NCBI RefSeq assembly: GCF_042652345.1
Contig: NZ_JBHSJJ010000023.1
Location: forward strand, 6,891-70,890
Source of the DNA: Negadavirga shengliensis
Lineage (GTDB): Bacteria; Bacteroidota; Bacteroidia; Cytophagales; Cyclobacteriaceae
Length of the DNA stretch: 64,000 nucleotides
Reading direction: 5' to 3'
Shown: in pieces, positions 61,601 to 64,000 of the stretch
Position numbering within the stretch: the first letter of the stretch is position 1
How the letters are laid out: the number at the start of each line of letters is the position of its first letter
The notes under the pieces: model-generated
The model's database searches: none
What the model was told of the DNA's origin: nothing
The model's input: the letters and a program-made list of their open reading frames with translations, nothing else
Program-made: the position numbers and the translations under genes

Positions 61601-62005
61601 ATGAGAAAATTTGGACACCTTACCATTCTCGTAAATGATTATGATGAAGCACTGGAGTTTTACACCGCTAAACTCGGTTTCATCAAGAAAAGCGACAATC
61701 AATTCGGTAAAGGAAACCGGTGGTTGACCGTAGCTCCTCCTGACCAAACTGATCTTGAAATAATTTTTGTAAAAGCAGACACAACCGAAAAACAGGCTAT
61801 TGTTGGCAAGCAAGCCTCGGATCACGTTTTCCTGACCCTGCAAACAGACGACTGTCAGAGGGATTTTAAAATGATGAAAGAAAAAGGAGTTCGCTTCCTG
61901 GGAGAACCTGCCGAGCAATTTTACGGGACCGAAGTGGTTTTTGAAGACCTGTATGGCAACCGGTTTGACTTGATCCAGGTAGCTGAAGGGCCCCATGATG
62001 AGTAA
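61601..62005 (+). CDS. VOC family (glyoxalase-like) protein
   Basis: 134 residues. MRKFGHLTILVNDYDEALEF carries a metal-type His; DLEIIFVKADT, SDHVFLTLQTDD and NRFDLIQV complete the fold. In such operons the VOC protein can detoxify or bind the inducer. Last gene of the MarR-led unit (59490-62005). Confidence 0.85.
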   Translation: MRKFGHLTILVNDYDEALEFYTAKLGFIKKSDNQFGKGNRWLTVAPPDQTDLEIIFVKADTTEKQAIVGKQASDHVFLTLQTDDCQRDFKMMKEKGVRFLGEPAEQFYGTEVVFEDLYGNRFDLIQVAEGPHDE

Positions 62006-62208
62006 ACAGGGTGGCCTGATTGATTTTTTTGACAAAATTGTTAAATATAAAATATCAGATCATGCCAATTGCTACATTTATTTTAACAAGATATATTGAT
62101 TTATCACTTGGATAGTGTAAAATTATTTGGCAACAACTAAGCTTTCATTGCGTGCGTAGCACGGACAAAGAAAGCGCTGTTGCCCCGCAATCCTGCGGGG
62201 GAACCGGT

Positions 62209-62271
62209 GAAGTGCTGATGGGGTTTGATCTTGGATTTTTTGGACATCGGATGGTCCTTACCGGGTAAAAA
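62209..62271. repeat. Dispersed repeat, copy 2 (partner at 919)
   Basis: AAGTGCTGATGG, TTGATCTTGGATTTTT, then CATCGGATGG and GGGTAAAAAC; the copy at 919-981 matches through most of the length with one gap. It lies in the 461-base gene-free stretch before the ThuA gene, beside CCCCGCA/TGCGGGG (62183-62200). Confidence 0.65.
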
Positions 62272-62466
62272 CCGGGGGCCGGATTAAACGGTCTATAAAA
62301 AATCTGTTTAATCTAAGCGGTAGGCAAAGCGGAGCGCCTCGACCGTAAACTTGAAATATTTTTGACAATTGTTTACTATATTGGGTCAGACCAATATAGT
62401 TACTGCCTCAAAAAAATAAAAGTTACCTCTTCAATCAGGAGGGAGATACACAAACTGCACCAGACA

Positions 62467-63387
62467 ATGAGAAATTTAATTCTGACTATTGTTATTTTGG
62501 CCCAATGGATATCCCCGAGCGTTGCCCAGGAAAGCGAACCTATCCCCGTACTTATTGTAGATGGTTTCAGTAATCATGACTGGGAACAGACCACGGCTGT
62601 TACCAAATGGATCCTTGAAAGCAGCGGGAAATTTGTGGTGGATGTATCTACGGTTCCGTCCGAAAGTGCAGAGCGGGAGAAATGGTCGCTCGATGCAGAA
62701 CCGTATGCCGTAATCATCCAGAACACCAATAATATTGACAATCCCGGTCTAAAATGGCCTGAGCATGCAGAAAAAACCCTGGAAGCGTATGTGAAAAACG
62801 GAGGCGGCCTCTATATTCTCCATTCGGCCAACAATGCGTTTCAACACTGGGAAGAGTACGATAAAATGATCGGGCTTGGCTGGCGATCCAAATCAACCGG
62901 TTATGCCCTTGAAATCAGCGAAGATCAGGAAATCATGCGCATTCCGCCGGGCGGGGGGAGCGGCACAGGCCATGGAGACCGCTTTGATGCTGTGATCCGG
63001 ATACTGAATCCCCACCCGATTAACCTGGATTATCCTGAAAAGTGGAAAACGGCCAATACGGAAGTGTACAGCTATCCCCGCGGTCCCGCAGAAAACCTGG
63101 AGATACTCTCTTTCGCATACGACTTAACGGATACACAACGCCTGTGGCCTGTGGAGTGGGTGATATCCTATGGCGAAGGACGGGTCTATAACTCAAGTCT
63201 GGGGCATTTGTGGAGGGGAGAAACCTATCCTGAAGCCTACCGGTGCGTAGGATTTCAAACGACCCTGATCCGTGCTGTGGAGTGGGCTGCAACCGGTGCC
63301 GTAACCTATCCGGTTCCAGATGATTTCCCAACGGAAAACACCAGAAGTCTTAAAAATTTCTCTGATTTCCCGGACCATTTACGGTAA
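62467..63387 (+). CDS. Secreted ThuA domain protein
   Basis: 306 residues from ATG 62467, which gives a signal peptide (MRNLILTIVILAQWISPSVAQ). The ThuA-like amidotransferase fold is seen in PVLIVDGFSNHDWEQTTAV, GGGLYILHSANNAFQHWEEY, VIRILNPHPIN and GHLWRGETYPEAYRCVGFQT. ThuA proteins in Bacteroidota often accompany Gfo/Idh oxidoreductases and act in trehalose or related sugar handling; there is none next to it here. Confidence 0.85.
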   Translation: MRNLILTIVILAQWISPSVAQESEPIPVLIVDGFSNHDWEQTTAVTKWILESSGKFVVDVSTVPSESAEREKWSLDAEPYAVIIQNTNNIDNPGLKWPEHAEKTLEAYVKNGGGLYILHSANNAFQHWEEYDKMIGLGWRSKSTGYALEISEDQEIMRIPPGGGSGTGHGDRFDAVIRILNPHPINLDYPEKWKTANTEVYSYPRGPAENLEILSFAYDLTDTQRLWPVEWVISYGEGRVYNSSLGHLWRGETYPEAYRCVGFQTTLIRAVEWAATGAVTYPVPDDFPTENTRSLKNFSDFPDHLR

Positions 63388-63439
63388 GCTGAATACCTTG
63401 CCTACCGGCAGGCAGGCTTTGAAGAAAAAAGAAGGAATA

Positions 63440-63740
63440 ATGGAAAATAACAAATCAATAACAGCCTTTGAACAACACATGGGCAAAAGGTATGGAGAAC
63501 CAGGCACTGATAAATGAATGGCTTTCGAGGCCGAGGCGAAGGCTTTTGCAACCGGTGAACTTATAAAAGAAGAACGTAGACTTGCAGGGATGACTCAAGA
63601 AGAACTTGCAGAGAAAACAGGAACAAAAAAAAGCTTTATCTCCAGAATAGAAAATGGGAAAACTGATATTCAACTTTCAACCCTTTATAGGATTTTGGAA
63701 ATGGGGTTTTGGAAAGAGAATATCATTGACGATAGAATAA
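63440..63740 (+). pseudogene. higA: HigA-type antitoxin, nonsense and frameshift
   Basis: Reads MENNKSITAFEQHMGKRYGE and PGTDK, then an in-frame TGA at 63515-63517 where homologues have Arg, then FATGELIKEERRLAGMTQEE and TGTKKSFISRIENGKTDIQL, the XRE antitoxin domain. Near 63707-63710 a TTTT run shifts the frame: dropping one T restores GFGKRISLTIE and a stop at 63738-63740. So two lesions; only a partial protein from ATG 63518 could be made. No HigB toxin gene remains upstream, where ThuA is found. Confidence 0.7.
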
Positions 63741-63747
63741 AAGCGCC

Positions 63748-63872
63748 GCACAACGTCACCTTGGATCCAGCGGGCGGTTCCGAGTAACTATGAAAACCAG
63801 TATCTTTAAGAAATTAGGAGTAAGCTTGAAGAGAACGGCTCAGAATGCCCGCCGTCTCCAAGCTGAATCACG
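63748..63872. repeat. attC-like site B after HigA
   Basis: GCACAACG (63748-63755) is the left core; CTTGGA pairs with TCCAAG and GCGGGC (63770-63775) with GCCCGC. The sequence is close to site A, where ACGGGC pairs with GCCCGT, so the inner pair changed on both sides. The right core is missing: homology to A stops at 63872, where the IS begins. Confidence 0.55.
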
Positions 63873-64000
63873 GCAGACTGTCTAAAAACCCTGTTCTGTA
63901 GGAGATTAAATTTCACACTTTTTCTATGGGATATATAGGGTAATTTTTGTAAATTCTACCATGAAATTCATACAAGGCACCGACCGCACACAGCTTGCCC
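63873..64000 (+). mobile_element. IS1182-type insertion sequence, left end (partial)
   Basis: Begins about GCAGACTGTCTAAAAACC where the attC-like repeat breaks off, and carries a transposase start at 63961. The element continues beyond the window, so the other end and target duplication cannot be checked. Confidence 0.6.
63961..64000 (+). CDS. IS1182-family transposase, 5' end
   Basis: Only 13 residues are visible: MKFIQGTDRTQLA. This is the start typical of IS1182/IS5-group transposases (MKFIQGxDR-x-Q). The gene runs off the end. Confidence 0.65.
   Translation, partial: MKFIQGTDRTQLA

Noticed and set aside
1..64000. CRISPR array, rRNA, tRNA, SusC/SusD pair, integrase gene
   Set aside because: Looked for and not seen: no regularly spaced repeats, no tRNA-like cloverleaf I could support, no TonB-dependent receptor, no tyrosine recombinase.

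Overview
The window reads as chromosome of a Bacteroidota bacterium, most likely in the Cytophagales/Cyclobacteriaceae range (inference). Signs seen: many starts lack a Shine-Dalgarno, one promoter fits the TTG-N19-TAnnTTTG form, many exported proteins begin with Tat signals of the RRDFIKK type or end their signal in an (S/A)C lipobox, and xylose isomerase, Na+/sugar symporter, arginase and AraC/LacI regulators have Bacteroidota-like sequence. No rRNA, tRNA, CRISPR array or SusC/SusD pair was seen.

Layout. 0-16 kb: short accessory genes (two RibD/DHFR-like proteins, a DUF1835 protein, a class D beta-lactamase lipoprotein, a thioredoxin-reductase-like flavoprotein, VOC proteins, an AraC regulator with DUF4242 and cyclase-like domains, a BBE-type FAD oxidase) and a periplasmic sulfur module (two DsrE-like proteins plus a TsdA-like dihaem cytochrome). 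These are mixed with gene debris: a serine-hydrolase tail, an ORF6N/Crp chimera and an acyltransferase head. 16-32 kb: an outer-membrane/inner-membrane protein pair, AraC, SDR, sterol desaturase, GH18, nitrilase, Nudix, arginase and a Tat-exported PLP enzyme.

32.7-53.2 kb is a sugar-catabolic island. Symporter-xylB-xylA ends at a bidirectional terminator against uxaB and lacI. Divergent from lacI, across a GCAATCGATTGC operator candidate, runs a train of Gfo/Idh lipoprotein, two serine esterases, a TIM-barrel epimerase-like protein, a Tat-exported Gfo/Idh protein and (after a terminator) a double-domain esterase. A convergent pair encodes a PVC-type haem-binding/HEAT/cytochrome c lipoprotein and a VCBS-repeat protein. 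Together this looks like uptake plus periplasmic de-esterification, oxidation and cleavage of acylated or uronate-containing glycosides, feeding xylose and tagaturonate metabolism.

53.3-64 kb is a decaying accessory region: hairpin repeats, an MNT/HepT toxin-antitoxin pair cut by a repeat, several attC-like imperfect palindromes bracketing single orphan genes (an integron-cassette or CALIN-like look, with no integrase in view), a deleted group II intron, a MarR-NmrA-SDR-VOC operon with a shared operator, a ThuA protein, a doubly mutated HigA antitoxin, and an IS1182-type element that enters at the core of an attC-like site and runs off the window. A second theme across the whole window is a short repeat that ends exactly at the start region of four different genes.
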